A stretch of 64,000 bases of DNA from Neoechinorhynchus agilis (lineage: Eukaryota > Acanthocephala): contig CM121341.1 in the NCBI GenBank assembly GCA_051530055.1, positions 7,316,001-7,380,000 of the forward strand, given 5' to 3'. The notes below the pieces were generated by a model that saw only the letters and a program-made list of their open reading frames with translations, did no database searches and was not told the origin of the DNA. The position numbers were made by a program, and so were the translations under genes. Shown piece after piece: positions 10,880 to 22,547 of this stretch. How positions within the stretch are numbered: the first letter of the stretch is position 1; each line of letters begins with the position of its first letter.

Positions 10880-11170
10880 TTACTAATTACGAGCTCGTCG
10901 AATGCATTCGGCAATTGAATGAACGCTGTTCCGATCAGCATCATGGGCTCGATAACGAAACAACGAGGATCGTCGTTCCGATGTGGCTCCAATTTTGATG
11001 AGTAGGGACCATATAATTTGATGTGCAAACGGTCCAGTGGCCGTTAGTGAATAACATCATCAAGTCCGGACATCTATTCGATTCTGATGGCAAGCGACCG
11101 GATGGAATTATTAGCTTGACGGCAAAGAAAATGACTACAGGCGCGATCCGATAATTCATGTGGCATCTAA
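10880..11170 (+). mobile_element. Decayed LINE fragment (C-terminal ORF2 region)
   Basis: The plus strand carries SDGKRPDGIISLTA at about 11075-11120, the hallmark block of the region downstream of reverse transcriptase in many invertebrate non-LTR retrotransposon polyproteins (R/F-SDGKRPDG-T-I-PW). The ~180 bp upstream read as broken coding sequence in two frames. No RT domain, poly-A or target duplication is visible, so this is an isolated fragment. Confidence 0.45.
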
Positions 11171-12639
11171 AGGGAATGCGTTAACAATAATATACGATAT
11201 TCGATTCCGAAATGACAGTGCGTGAATATAAAAGATAAATGCCACAAGTCCCTCACCTCAAAACTTAATTTCGCTCTCCAGATCGCATGAAAACCCATGA
11301 ACCGTCCAAGATTCCTTGAGTTTTATTCACCAAATGTCGAAATATCCACTGTCTCCTTCTCACCCGCTCACGCATTTCTCTCTCTCTCGAGAGGTTGCGG
11401 TTCCCTCGACAACCAATTTATCCTGTTTGATGCAATCTAACCATCGTTCCCTCGGCCTTCCTCGTTGGCGATTATTCTTAGGTAAATTGTGTAGACTAAT
11501 TTCTTTAGCCGATACCGAGCATGCCTTGATGATTTAACACAAGCTCCGGACAAGAAGCTTGCGCGTCGCATATAGGGGAAGCCTTAGTTCTTTGGTTGAT
11601 TCGGTTGTTGGTTGTCATTTGGGTCAAAATTTGGCAAGAATTTTACAACCGAATGCCCTTCGTGACACCAACACTGCTCCTTTCTCAGCCGGATTTTGAC
11701 CGTTCTTGGCGGAGTTTCGAAATATCCACTGCCCAGCATTAAATATACAGCGGAGTTTCCACATCAAATTACTAATCAAGGTGATTTACGAGCAATAATG
11801 GTGAATACGAATGAGTTTAGAATCGTTTTGTGGAATATTCCTAACTGCAGAGGAACGATTTATCAGTCGCGAATCTTGAAGTATTGAAATCAGTAGGCTA
11901 TTGAACATGAAAGATCGAGTGAAGATTAAGGTCAGCAAATATGACACAAAGACGTTAGATCCATCCAAAGCTTCCCTGCCTTGTCATTGAATGAAGATGG
12001 AAACGGAGCTGCGTTCTAAATGGCAAGAAACCTGATTGAAGAAATAATATACAGATAAATGAAATTTGCAAGACTTTTCAAATAAAATAACCGTTTTTGA
12101 AGTTAGCCAGTAAGCTATTTAGTATGAAAGATCGAGAGAGAGAAGATTGCCGCGAGTTACCGATTCCGAAAATGTATGCACGAATTGTTTTTTAAAAGAA
12201 TTTAAAAGGGGCTCTCTAAATCAATACTAATATGATGTTTAAAGGATTTTTATTTAACGACAATCTGAACCCTCGGAGTGAATTTTTAAGTTTATTTTTG
12301 GTATTGGAGACCTCGGTAATAGAGTATGGATGGCACCTACAATAAAATGATTTTAATGGGGCGATTCACCACACACAAGTCAAAATTTACTTTCCCGGTA
12401 TGGATTTTTCTCGATATGCTTTCAATATGTGGGGAAAATATGATTAGAAGAATTAATGTTTAGAGGTTTTCACCTGTTAAATAATTTTTTTTTCGATTAA
12501 AGATGTTTTGAACTTCGTCGAGTTCATTATCATCAGTTGATTAGTGGAACTAAAAATTATGAAAAATTACAAGTTTTGGAAGGTAATGTTCTGTGGAGCT
12601 GCGGTTTTCCTCACGCTTTCTCAGCATTCCCTCGTTGTT
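11171..12639. other. Intergenic, nothing recognised
   Basis: No supported gene. A shared phrase, CGAAATATCCACTG, occurs at about 11338 and 11717, hinting at a local duplicated segment, but the surrounding bases do not align far. Confidence 0.4.
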
Positions 12640-13180
12640 CTAAGGAATGCTGTCGCACGCGGGTCCCTTTTTATCGCCATCGACCTCTTTGCTATATCTG
12701 AAACCAGCTGAAATGCAGATTCTCCGAGGGCCCCGAACGTTTCGATCTCGAAAGGCACAAAATGAAAGCTCGCCTTCCGCTCAACGTTGCCGCTTACCGA
12801 CGCTCCGCTGCACTCGCTACAGCACCGGAGCCTCTACTGGCTAAATCAGCGAAGGACTTGGCCATGGTGTCCCATAAGAAGCACTTCGCTCGGCTTCAAG
12901 GGAAGATGGACACATCATCTGGGCGCTTACCATCAGACCTGCGCAAATTGCTCGGCTCCAAGATGTTTGGAATACTCAGGATCGCTTTGATTTCGGCATT
13001 TCTAGGCGACCGTCCGACTGACTGAATGCACATGATAAAGCATTTAATCCTTTGGCGTCCACTTGCAAGTCGCAGCGACATTCGCGTCTCAAAGAGAAAG
13101 CTATCCGGAATGTTTCGTTGTCCAAAAGAGTCCGGCCAGGCGCCGGACTCCTTCGTCGAACAAGCCATGAATCACGAACC
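12640..13180 (-). mobile_element. Decayed LINE fragment (C-terminal ORF2 region)
   Basis: GC-rich relative to the flanks. Reading right to left on the minus strand: ESGAWPDSF, ETRMSLRLASG, SVGRSPRNAEIKAIL, then LEPSNLRRSDGKRPDDVSIF + PW (to about 12890), then SFHFVPFEIETFGALGESAF and DPRATAFLR (to about 12650). This is the post-RT domain order of invertebrate LINE polyproteins (SGAW / VGLRLG / H-GLSC-GR--RH / SDGKRPDG / PW / F-PFA-ETTG / DPR). The zinc-knuckle-like Cys/His residues are lost and at least two interruptions are present, so it is dead. The RT domain is not in the window. Confidence 0.6.
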
Positions 13181-13434
13181 TGACCTCTCGTCCAATTGGT
13201 CTAGAAGTGATTTGTGAACCTTCAAAAATGTTTTCAATAGTTTTAACCACAAACGAGGAAGAAACGTCGATATGATACGTCACCACTATCAATCACGTGT
13301 ATCGATGTTTAATAGAAAATGCGACGCTGGTGAAAATCAACGTTTTTCGGTTTTAATGCGCATGTTGGACTAGATCTCGGGTTTAGTTTATAAAATAAAT
13401 TTTTTTAATAGCAAGCATACATAATTTATAGTTT

Positions 13435-13610
13435 CTTCAACGCTCCTATTCATCGGCGCTGCCCCGCTGCACCGCAATGCTTATTTCTTGCGCCAAGAAC
13501 GACGTCGATCTTGGCTCTCCAGTCGCCGCGTTGATTCGTTTCCCCGAGCCCTTCACGAGAAGGGCCAGTGCCGACCCTCCCAAGGCCCCATACGTTTAAT
13601 CTTTATAAGA
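13435..13610 (-). mobile_element. Second LINE C-terminal fragment
   Basis: GC-rich minus-strand piece reading LGALGGSALALLVKGSGKRI, then GEPRSTSFLAQEISIAVQRG and SADE. This matches the final block of the same LINE domain as the 12640-13180 copy (GALGESAF ... DPRATAFL), and the AVQRG motif is the typical end of these proteins. It is a separate, less decayed copy of the last ~55 codons in the same orientation. Confidence 0.6.
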
Positions 13611-13845
13611 AAATTGGAATAAAACTTAGTAAAAATTTAAGTAGCCTTTCGTCGCCCTTCTTGGAGATAAGAACAATGGGATTTTTGTAAAATATCCATG
13701 AATAGCCGCAATAAAGCATAAGTGATAAAAACATTTTGGTGGAAAACCGCCCATCGAATTTTGTAAAAAACGCCTCCGCATAAATTTATAATTTTTCGTC
13801 CAAATACCGGTTCCATTGTCAATTTCGTGATTGAGAAACCTCGAG

Positions 13846-14535
13846 ATGTCAAATCTCTACAATCAAACACCACCCATTCGACCAAATCCACCACCGGCGA
13901 CAACGAATGAACAAATCCAACGGGTATTTTTAAAGTTCCTATTCGGTTTATAGAATTGAAAAGCGTTTTTGTTTGTTTAGATACTCGAGGAGAACAACTG
14001 TATGATCCAAACAATAGTAGATTTACAGGATAAAGGAAGACATCAAGAGTCCATGGAATACCTGCGCACTCTTCATCGAAACTTGGCCTATCTTATTCAG
14101 ACCTGCGGGGTACAAATGCAAGGACCACTTCCGGATCCGGATACTCCTTCCGTGCTTTATAGTAACGAACAAGCACCGTCACAATCAATGTATTACTCTC
14201 AACAATCATTGGATTATGGCGGTGGCGAAGAACCACCTCCTAATGTCATTGCACCTTTCGATTCAATGCAACCGCCGCCATCACAACAACAACAACAACA
14301 AATGAGTTATAATCAACAACCTCCGCTGGTACGAATAGAACAATCGATTGCTGCGAACTTAGAAGATGCATCAAGAAAGGAAAAGAACGATCAGAAAACG
14401 AACGATCCGAACGAGCAACAAATGGAGCGCGTTGATTATGGTGAAGACGACGAAGATGAGGAGGAAGAAGAAGAGGGCGGAGAAGATGATGGTTCTGAAT
14501 TCGAAGAAGGGAGCTGTGGAGATGATGACTCCTGA
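13846..14535 (+). CDS. SS18: SS18/SSXT-family protein (BAF complex subunit)
   Basis: Two exons (13846-13923 and 13981-14535) with a canonical 57 nt intron give 210 aa. Residues 21-70 form the SNH domain of SS18/CREST: NEQIQRILEENNCMIQTI, DLQDKGRHQESMEYLRTLH, then RNLAYLIQ, matching vertebrate AIQKMLDDNNHLIQCI... in spacing. SS18 proteins are subunits of SWI/SNF (BAF) chromatin remodellers and act as co-activators in the nucleus. The middle is Gln/Pro-rich (QQQQQQ near residue 120), like the vertebrate QPGY region but much shorter. The C-terminus differs: a run of Glu/Asp (EDDEDEEEEEEGGEDDG) replaces the Tyr-rich tail. The ATG at 13846 directly precedes the Pro-rich leader. An AATAAA follows at 14614. 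The family call is firm. Confidence 0.88.
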
Positions 14536-14613
14536 AAAGCAAATTTAGTAATAAAAATGGATAATCTTGTTTGACTTGATGAGGAATTTGTTTCATAAAA
14601 TCAGGTTTTCGAA

Positions 14614-14652
14614 AATAAACACTTGGGATGTTGTAATGATAAAATCTTTATT
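14614..14652. terminator. Opposed poly(A) signals of convergent genes
   Basis: AATAAA at 14614-14619 on the plus strand serves the SS18-like gene, and TTTATT at 14647-14652 is AATAAA on the minus strand for POP1. The two signals are 27 bp apart, so the convergent transcripts should nearly meet or overlap at their 3' ends. Confidence 0.6.
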
Positions 14653-15060
14653 CCGAGAGCGTTAGCCGTCTTATGGCTTTTTCATGGAGATGTGAAGTGT
14701 GTGTTAAAGTAGCGACATTGAAGTGTAGAAAGTTCATTCATTTTGTTGAGCAGTTCTGGGGGCTTTGTCGAGCTGACGACCGGAGCTCCCCCTCGCATTG
14801 TCCGCGAATCAATTTCTGACCAACAAATGCACTTTTGATTATCATCGATTATGACACGGATGGGGGGAAGATAGCGCTAGAATCTGTCAAGAGGCATATC
14901 ATGCTCTTTATTGGCAATCCACGCCCAAAGGACGCTAAGGATACTATTGCAGAAACCATATATGCCAAAAATCGATGAATCAAAAAAGAGATGAAAATAC
15001 TTCGCTGTAAACCCCTAAATCTCACTTCCTTGTCGATATAAATCCTTCTGCCTCTGAAGA

Positions 15061-16944
15061 TTACATACAACCTGACGATTTTACTTGGTTTAAAGTACGA
15101 AAAGCTGGAGATATTTCTGCAGAAAAAGGAAACATCTTGCTGCTCTAGGGCGAATCGTAGAACGAAACCTTTTGCAACTGCATGGCCACGAAGCCACGAA
15201 TATCCGCCGGAAACTACAAATCCGACGACTTTCTGTTCTCCATCGTCCAATAGGTCCTTTCGGAGAATCTTGCACCTTTGCTCGGTGTTCTGACCAGTTT
15301 CCTTACTTGAGCTTATTTTCGTTGCAGCTCTCGGTAATGGAACACATTCAGTAGTAGAAGCAACTATCAAACAATTATCCTTTGGTCTGCCTCCTTTTGC
15401 AAATTCGAGGAACAAAGGACATAGATCCATGGAATCCGAAGAAGCTTTTTCTCCTAGTGTCAGTGTCCATTCGGACTGTAGTCTGCGCCAATCACATTTG
15501 AAAGGGCACTTAATCGAATACGTATTGATTTTGATTCTCCTATTAGGGAGGAGAATCCAAATCTTTAAAGAAGTTTGTTCGCTTTGACGGAGGTCGTTTT
15601 AAGTATTCTGTTCGTTTCTTTGCCTCTTCCTCGTTTTCAAAACTGTTGCATGCGGGCGTCAATGGATATTCTTTAGGATATAGTAGACAACCCATTTCGA
15701 GTGATAAATGTTCAAGCTCAACTTGTCCAAGAGCTCGGCAACCTGATTGCACCAGTGCATGCCAAAAAGCTCTTCCAGCAACTCGTGAACCGACGATTAT
15801 GTCATAATGCGATCCCAAACGTGGATATGGGTTTAGACAACAAGGATCGAATACAGATCGATATATAAGACATAAAGGGACAGTAGCAGAGGCAAATGAA
15901 ACTGTTTTGTTTGGGCGTGAAACTTTTAAATCCTTCGGAGGGCACATTAGTTGGCATATTTCTCTGGAAACGTTATTTTGAATTGCGTTTGAACCGAACA
16001 ATTCCGAGACTTTGGCCCACATAATCTCGCCATCGAATGTCATTGGAGGATTTATGTTTAAAATTGATTGAAGGATTTTCGGTGCAAGTGGACCATATAT
16101 TCTGTGTGGGCGATGGTGGTCTCCTAGCCCTCATTAAAGAATTACGCCAGAATTTTAGAAACCCCTTTTTCTATCCGCTAAAACAGACCACCAACGAGCC
16201 ACTCTAAATCTGCATAAATCCTGTACGCTTCTACACATCTCATTGTTCTCTTTAAAGTCTTTAAAAGCGTTACCTGCCGGATGGGTGAATATCCAAACTG
16301 TGCATTTGCTTGGCCAAATACAAAGAGCTGGCTGTGACTTCGATGCCATCCAGACACATTTCTCTCGTCTCCCGTCCATTGACAAAGAACCGAATCCCTT
16401 GATTGATGGTTCCAACACAAATACTTTTTGGCGGACCTCATCGCTTGTTTGTCCGGTTACTTCGATACATTTCCAATACGACAAATCCTTTTAAGAAAAG
16501 CTCTAACACCTCAAAAATCATGATTTCACTCACATGAACGCATGCCAATGATGCTAGTGATCGTACGATTTTCCTATAGCATTTATCGAATCTCTTTATT
16601 GGAACACGGACGCCCCATCGGTCTTCCATTCTGAATCGCTTAGCGTGCCAAATGTGAGTTGATAGCCAATTGTGGCGTGCACTTCGCATAATCAAATCAA
16701 TCGATCGACAAAATAGCCGTCCCCGTCTTCGCCTCTGCTTTCTCCTCACTGAGCGCGAGATCGTCTTAAGCTTTAAAACCTATAATCTCCAAACAATGAT
16801 GCTGCGTAGTACACTAAGCAATCAAATACCTTTTCCGCGAAGGTCCGGACTCTTTTTGGTAGACGACGGGGATTGTATGAAGCCGCTTTTCGTCTCATAT
16901 GACGAGGAACCAATTGATTTGCAGTACAGGACCGATCATGACCA
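15061..16944 (-). CDS. POP1: POP1, RNase P/MRP protein subunit
   Basis: POP1 is the largest protein of RNase P and RNase MRP, needed for tRNA 5' maturation and pre-rRNA cleavage in the nucleus/nucleolus. Seen in order: LVPRHMRRKAASYNPRRLPK (exon 16944-16830), RRKQRRRRGRLFCRS then WLSTHIWHAKRFRMEDRWG (16779-16534), DLSYWKCIEV to QLWIxxHP-type block (from 16487), GPLAPKIL (about 16110), the POPLD-like block LGSHYDIIVGSRVAGRAFWH and RPPSKRTNFF (to 15570), CPFKCDWRRL (from 15510), and the C-terminal KVVGFVVSGGYSWLRGHAVA (about 15240). Two introns are plainly GT-AG (16829-16780, 16533-16488). Between RTNFF and CPFKCDW no GT-AG intron restores the frame; see the hairpin feature at 15524-15569. The exact N-terminus, upstream of 16944, is unresolved. 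Confidence 0.88.
15524..15569 (-). other. Putative non-canonical intron in POP1 with hairpin
   Basis: Homology on either side (RTNFF upstream, CPFKCDW downstream) lies in frames offset by one base, with tandem stops TAA TAG between them. No GT donor exists between the conserved blocks in the required phase. The segment holds a perfect 9 bp inverted repeat, GATTCTCCT (15549-15557) and AGGAGAATC (15533-15541) as read on the minus strand, loop 7 nt. Removing 46 nt as drawn (12 nt before and 9 nt after the hairpin) restores one continuous frame. Exact ends are uncertain by a few bases. Confidence 0.5.
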
Positions 16945-17815
16945 CTAAGGTATTGCCGAAGTGACCTTACGTGTTTTAATCGATTGGAAAGATATCGGCT
17001 TATGTTGATTTCTAAAGGAGTCGGTTACATCGAGAGATAGCGAGTTGTTTTTAGCGAAGAAATTAAATGATCTTGGTTTTAAAATCTGAAAAGATCTCTC
17101 ACTTTCCGAAAAACAGCTTAAATCTCAATTTGACGTTAATCAACGGGAAAACATCGGAGTTTGTGTTTATTTGCGCAAAACTCAACAATTAAGACGAATA
17201 ATTCGATACTTTTCGTGTGGGGGGGCGGAGCAATAATCAGTGCCTCTAAAAGAGCAAAACACTCGTAATCCCAATTCATTTTATTTTCTCACAACCTCGA
17301 AATGAAAAGGAAAAAAGTCCTAACCTCACAAGAATAACCACCGAATTTCGAACCCAACCGAACCCGTGATCCACTCCATAATCAACATTCATTTAACCTA
17401 TCAGAAATGGAGTATTTTTGTGGGGACTCAAACGAAAACATTGGTCCTATTCTTTTTTGAATTAACAATTGAAACGTGTTATTATTATAATTTGATCTTG
17501 AAATCATTTAGAAGCTATTTAAAAACAACTAGAAAAACAAAACAATACCGTCTTGTGCCAACTCCGACGATTGCCCAATATCCTGGTCGTCCATTTTTAA
17601 CTTATCTAAAAAAATCTATAAATGAACACTCCGACTTACTTGAAAGCGAATCGCCGCTCCCACAACGAAACCAATGTTTTGAAATTGTAGGTTTTTGTCG
17701 AAAAGTTGAACGCACAAAACCATTCGTTCGTGTCTATGGCTATTGATTACGTCATTGACGTGCGTCATTCAAGAACACAAAATCAAACTTGCAACTGCGA
17801 TCATCCAAAAAAAAG
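16945..17815. other. POP1 upstream region and unassigned ORF
   Basis: Should contain the 5' exon(s) of POP1 on the minus strand; a minus-strand stretch (about 16970-17085) reads open between a TTTTCAG-like acceptor and a GTAAG donor but has no match to POP1. On the plus strand 17366-17746 is a 126-codon frame whose second half is of normal composition (RLVPTPTIAQYPGRPFLTYL). It is unrecognised and could be an exon or chance. Confidence 0.35.
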
Positions 17816-18838
17816 TTTTTACTTTCCAATCGAATTCTATGACTGATATCAGACATTAAAGGTTATTTCTCTCACAGTGAAAGTTTTTAACGTTTATTTG
17901 TTGTTGTTTTGAAATTTCAATGTCTAATATCAGCCATAGAATTCGATTGGAAAGTAAAAACCTTAACTTTCCAATCGGACAAAATTTCTGATATCAGACA
18001 TTGAAATTTCAAAACAACAACAACAAATAAACGTTAAAAACTTTCACTGTGAGAGAAATAATCTTTAATGTCTAATATCAGCCATAGAATTCGATTGGAA
18101 AGTAAAAACCTTAACTTTCCAATCGGACAAAATTTCTGATATCAGACATTGAAATTTCAAAACAACAACAACAAATAAACGTTAAAAACTTTCACTGTGA
18201 GAGAAATAATCTTTAATGTCTAATATCAGCCATAGAATTCGATTGGAAAGTAAAAACCTTAACTTTCCAATCGGACAAAATTTCTGATATCAGACATTGA
18301 AATTTCAAAACAACAACAACAAATAAACGTTAAAAACTTTCACTGTGAGCGAAATAATCTTTAATGTCTAATATCAGCTATAGAATTCGATTGGAAAGTA
18401 AAAACCTTAACTTTCCAATCGACAAATTCTGATATCAGACATTGAAATTTCAAAACAACAACAAATAAACGTTAAAAACTTTCACTGTGAGCGAAATAAT
18501 CTTTAATGTCTGATATCAGCCATAGAATTCGATTGGAAAGTAAAAACCTTAACTTTCCAATCGGACAAAATTTCTGATATCAGACATTGAAATTTCAAAA
18601 CAACAACAACAACAACAAATAAACGTTAAAAACTTTCACTGTGAGCGAAATAATCTTTAATGTCTGATATCAGCCATAGAATTCCATTGGAAAGTAAAAA
18701 CCTTAACTTTCCAATCGGACAAGATTGCTGATATCAGACATTAAAATTTCAAAACAACAACAAATAAACGTTAAAAACTTTCACTGTGAGCGAAATAATC
18801 TTTAATGTCTGATATCAGCCATAGAATTCGGTTGGAGA
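17816..18838. repeat. MITE-derived tandem array, ~148 bp units, first unit inverted
   Basis: Six units begin with AACTTTCCAATCG at 17965, 18113, 18261, 18409, 18551 and 18705 (period 148, with variants of 142 and 154). Each unit has ~35 bp terminal inverted repeats: TTTCCAATCG...CTGATATCAGACATT at the left, and AATGTCTAATATCAG...CGATTGGAAA at the right. The centre carries a variable CAA run and CACTGTGAGAG. The leftmost copy (17816-17960) is in the opposite orientation, so the array starts with a head-to-head junction. No coding sequence. It looks like a MITE that was amplified in tandem. Confidence 0.8.
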
Positions 18839-19216
18839 GTAAAATTTTTGGCTTTGAAATATTTCGCGAGGAAGCATCGTTTTATCGTTCACAGTTTGAA
18901 AGTGTTAATCTCTTGGTTTTTATTTTCTTTTTTTTGTATGAAAAAAATCCGTAAAAAGCCAGATTTTCCCCGTCTGCAATCCTCTCCAATTTTCCAAATC
19001 ACCGTCCGCAAAATCGGAGTTTAGAAAAAAATTGCGTCTGACGGATCTCAAAAAAGTCGCTCGCACAATCACTCGCGATAGATTCATTTAAATCCTGTAT
19101 AAAAAGCAATATAACGCAGAATACAAGCACAAATGGTAGTGTGATTGAAAAAGCGTTATAAAATCATTGATTTTTTTGCACATTTATTAATCCAGAACAA
19201 CAATAGTAACCCAATC
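18839..19216. other. 3' flank of USO1, nothing recognised
   Basis: No gene or repeat seen; contains the 3' end of the minus-strand USO1 transcript. Confidence 0.45.
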
Positions 19217-22200
19217 TCACTCCTCATCGAGTTTCTTCACTTCCGCTTCCCCGGATAACATTTCAATCTTTCTTTTTGCATCACAGAGACTTGAATAATA
19301 CTGCTGGCACTGATTGAAATACTCATTGCTTTGCTTGTACATGAGTTCGGAATCAGCCATGAGTTTATTAAGTTTTTCATTATACTCATCTTCGAAAGGA
19401 CACTTGATTATGGCCGTAATGATGGAATCATTTACTTCAAACTCATGAACAACTCGTCTACTCAGAGTTGGCAGAAGCTGTGAGTGAATATTTAAAACGT
19501 GATCGTCAATGTAAAGATCGTGAATTGGTAATTGGCAGGGTTGATGTGCGTTTGATGGTCGTTGTTGGTCGTGGTTGTACGAGCCGAGTGCTGAGATGTA
19601 TTACAAGTTTAGTCTTCTGCACAAAAAAGAATTCTAATACTTAGAAAAACAAAAGTTTTGACAAAGTGTACCGATTGCTCATATTACAAAGCAAAATTAT
19701 GAAGGTCTCATCGTTTCCCCGCCGCTTCTAGGGATGGAAAACGCAGAATAATTAAGTGGTACGAGTAGACTAAACTTGTCTGATGATGGACAATGAACAG
19801 AGGAATCCAGGATGTGCAGAATACGTTTTCCCACATCATTGCTACAACGACCTATGAGCATAGAAACAATTGATTCGTTCGATTTCAGGAAAGTCTGTTC
19901 CATAGGATCAAAGAATGTAAGTAGACAGCAAATGAACATGAGAAACGAAGAGAGCAAAGGTTCGTTATTTTCACCGGACAAAATGTTCACTATCTGCTCA
20001 GCCAATTCAACTGTCTTTTCACCGAGGTCTTTTAATATACGAGAGTTTCCTGTCAACAGGCCGATAAGAGACGAAGAAGCGCCTATTCGTGCCTGAACTT
20101 CCAAGGATGAATTGAGTGCTACTTGAAACATCGATTCAACTATACCACATAAATCCTCGTCATCTGTTCGATTGAAACAATGCATCAAAAGAAGGCACAA
20201 GCAATTAACACTTAAGCCAACATCGGCGTTATGTCTTTCTTTTTGAACATTTAGACGGTCAACGAGTTGAGTAAAAAGGGGAGGAGATTCATCAGTTTTT
20301 TCCATGAGCAGATGATCACGGATTCGTCTTTTAATTTTGGAATTCGATTTACATAACGAGACAAGGCATTTGTACGCATTTAACTTTAAAGGAATGGGCT
20401 GGTGTGGTTCTATAAATGAAAAGAGACGGGAATCAAATCGATCGAATATTTGCGTTTGAACAAGTGAGCATTTGTATCCTATTTGCGACAAACAGAAGAG
20501 GCATTCTGATCGAAATGAAGTTCCATTGGTTAATTGATTAGCAGTGAGTGACAGAGTGTAAGCGAGATGTAAAGAACTATTCCCTCAACTAAAACGCATA
20601 CACACTGAAATGAATTGCCTTCAAATGTAATCCAATCAATGAGTTTATCGACGATACCAGAATCCAATAGAGCCAATTGGCAATTGTTCATTATGGATTT
20701 AACGTTTCCGAGACAATACCCACACACAAGTGCATTCAATACCCTTACACAACCAATGATGTTACGGACTGATTGATCGTTTAGCGGTTCCGGTGGTGTG
20801 GACGAAACACCGTCGGCATCGGTGAAATAGGAAACGGACGGGAACAAATCAGATATTGAGTGGGCGCATTTGTACTAGCGAATCTCGTATTCTACTCCTA
20901 AAAGGAGCCAAATCGTTTCGAAACGAAAATATCGATCATTAATAAAAGAAAAAGGTTTGTTTCAACCGCGTATAGAGCTCGAATAAAACTATAATAGAAA
21001 CGACAACATGTGGTTGAGAAATCAGTCGACAATCTACAAACTAAAACGGATCGAATCGAAATATTGTTGATTTGTGCGTCAAAATTTTAAAATAAATTCA
21101 CTTAAGATCCAAATGGAGCAGATGAACTTCGACGATCTCAATAAAAAATACTCGCTATTTTGTCTTTTCGTAACAATTAGGATCGATTGCATTTTTAGCG
21201 GAAGATTGCTAAGAAAATACGCCTTCATACTGTCAGCTAAAGTGAATTTCGACAATTTAAATGAATCCATTTAATTTAAAATTTTGGTTCCGGCTCGATC
21301 AGTCTATGCTGGATTTGGATGAATCAATCGAGAGCAAGAAAGGAATTTTGAAAGAAACGAAATCGTGATCGGTTTTGACAACCACGAGCAATGAGGTCCG
21401 CGATTGCCTTTTCAGTGCAGAACTTAACGAGTGTAAACGACAAAGCTTGTGTTGGAGAGACTTTGCTTATTGCTCGAGGATCTGTACATTGAATCTAATA
21501 AGAATCCGAGCTTAACGGACTCAAGGGGTACGCGTTGGCCATCGCAATACAGCGAAGAAACATGCAACCGGTGCGAGCAAAATAATCCCCGCTGATAAAT
21601 CCTTTCAATTTTCCTTAGAAACGAATTAATGTGATTGAAGAATCCGACAATGAAAAGACGAGAATTGCTAGATTAGATTCCAGAAATATTTGCCTAATAG
21701 CGTTGTCGACGGTCTTTAGAGTAATTTCCTGTGTACTAGATATCAACAGGTTACCGATAACAACAAGACAATCTTGAGCCACAACTCCACCTGCAACTAG
21801 GCCGCCTTCGTTACAAATCGTATTGATTAGATACTCGAAACCGCTTTGAAAAGCAACTAAACGGCAAATGTGACTCCGGTTCGATCCTTGATTTCGGGTA
21901 AGTAGGCCAAGTAAGAAGAGTGCTTCGTTGCGAATAGCTTCCCTTACGTCTTCTAACAGACTTATCAGGGCACTTATAGCAAGTGGATTATTAGTCAACG
22001 TTGCAATCGATGTTTGAGGAGAATTCTGGACTAGACAACAAAGAAGTTGCGTACATTTGAAACGGACGTTAAATTCAGTATTCTCAAGGCCACAAACCAA
22101 TGCGTCAACGTTATCCTGTTTAAACGAGAACATTTCGACAAACTGAGTAAGAATATCATGTTTCATCTTCTTTTCTGGATCGGTAAAGAGGATAAATAAA

Positions 22201-22460
22201 ATATCAAGGGTAGCAAGAATGCATTCGTCGTGATGGGAAGTGATAAGGTGGTTCGTAAGAGTGCCAAGTGCGATTGTGGCAACTTCAAAAGGGTGAGCTC
22301 GAGCACCAATCTTAAGTTGATGAAGCGACGTCAGACGGTCTTCTATGAGTTTAGCATTTTGAACACGTTCACAGCAGGCCTCGATGATATCATGGACGGT
22401 TGTGGGAGAATCGTCCTTCTCCTCAGAGTAACCGAATATGGCACGAAATATGGACGACAT
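19217..22460 (-). CDS. USO1: p115/USO1 general vesicular transport factor
   Basis: USO1/p115 tethers COPI and COPII vesicles at the Golgi. Exon 1 (22460-21660, ATG 22460) gives the N-terminal armadillo repeats: MSSIFRAIFGYSEE, LENTEFNVRFKCTQLLCCL, LEDVREAIRNEALFLLGLL-TRNQG and EGGLVAGGVVAQDCLVVIGN, colinear with human p115 (LLADSREVIRNDGVLLLQAL-TRSN, EGNSDGGIVVEDCLILLQN). A 785 nt intron follows. Exon 2 is 20874-20606. Joining exon 3 (from 20576) needs a 29 nt GT-AG intron. Exon 3 runs to about 19700 (armadillo, LYLNAYKCLVSL-type repeats). The last exon (to 19217) contains HDLYIDDHVLNI, like the p115 head-end motif IFDHEFTKL, then only ~60 residues of coiled coil and an acidic KKLDEE end. The long coiled-coil tail of p115 (several hundred residues) is absent. 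Confidence 0.85.
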
Positions 22461-22547
22461 ATCTAAAGTCAAGAATGTTCTTTAGTGGTTCAACATTTCA
22501 AGTTTGTTAATAGATGAACGGCAGGCCAACGTTGTTAAAAAAAGACA

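Noticed and set aside
14246-14596. 116-codon minus-strand ORF
   Set aside because: It is the antisense shadow of the SS18-like Gln/acidic coding region.
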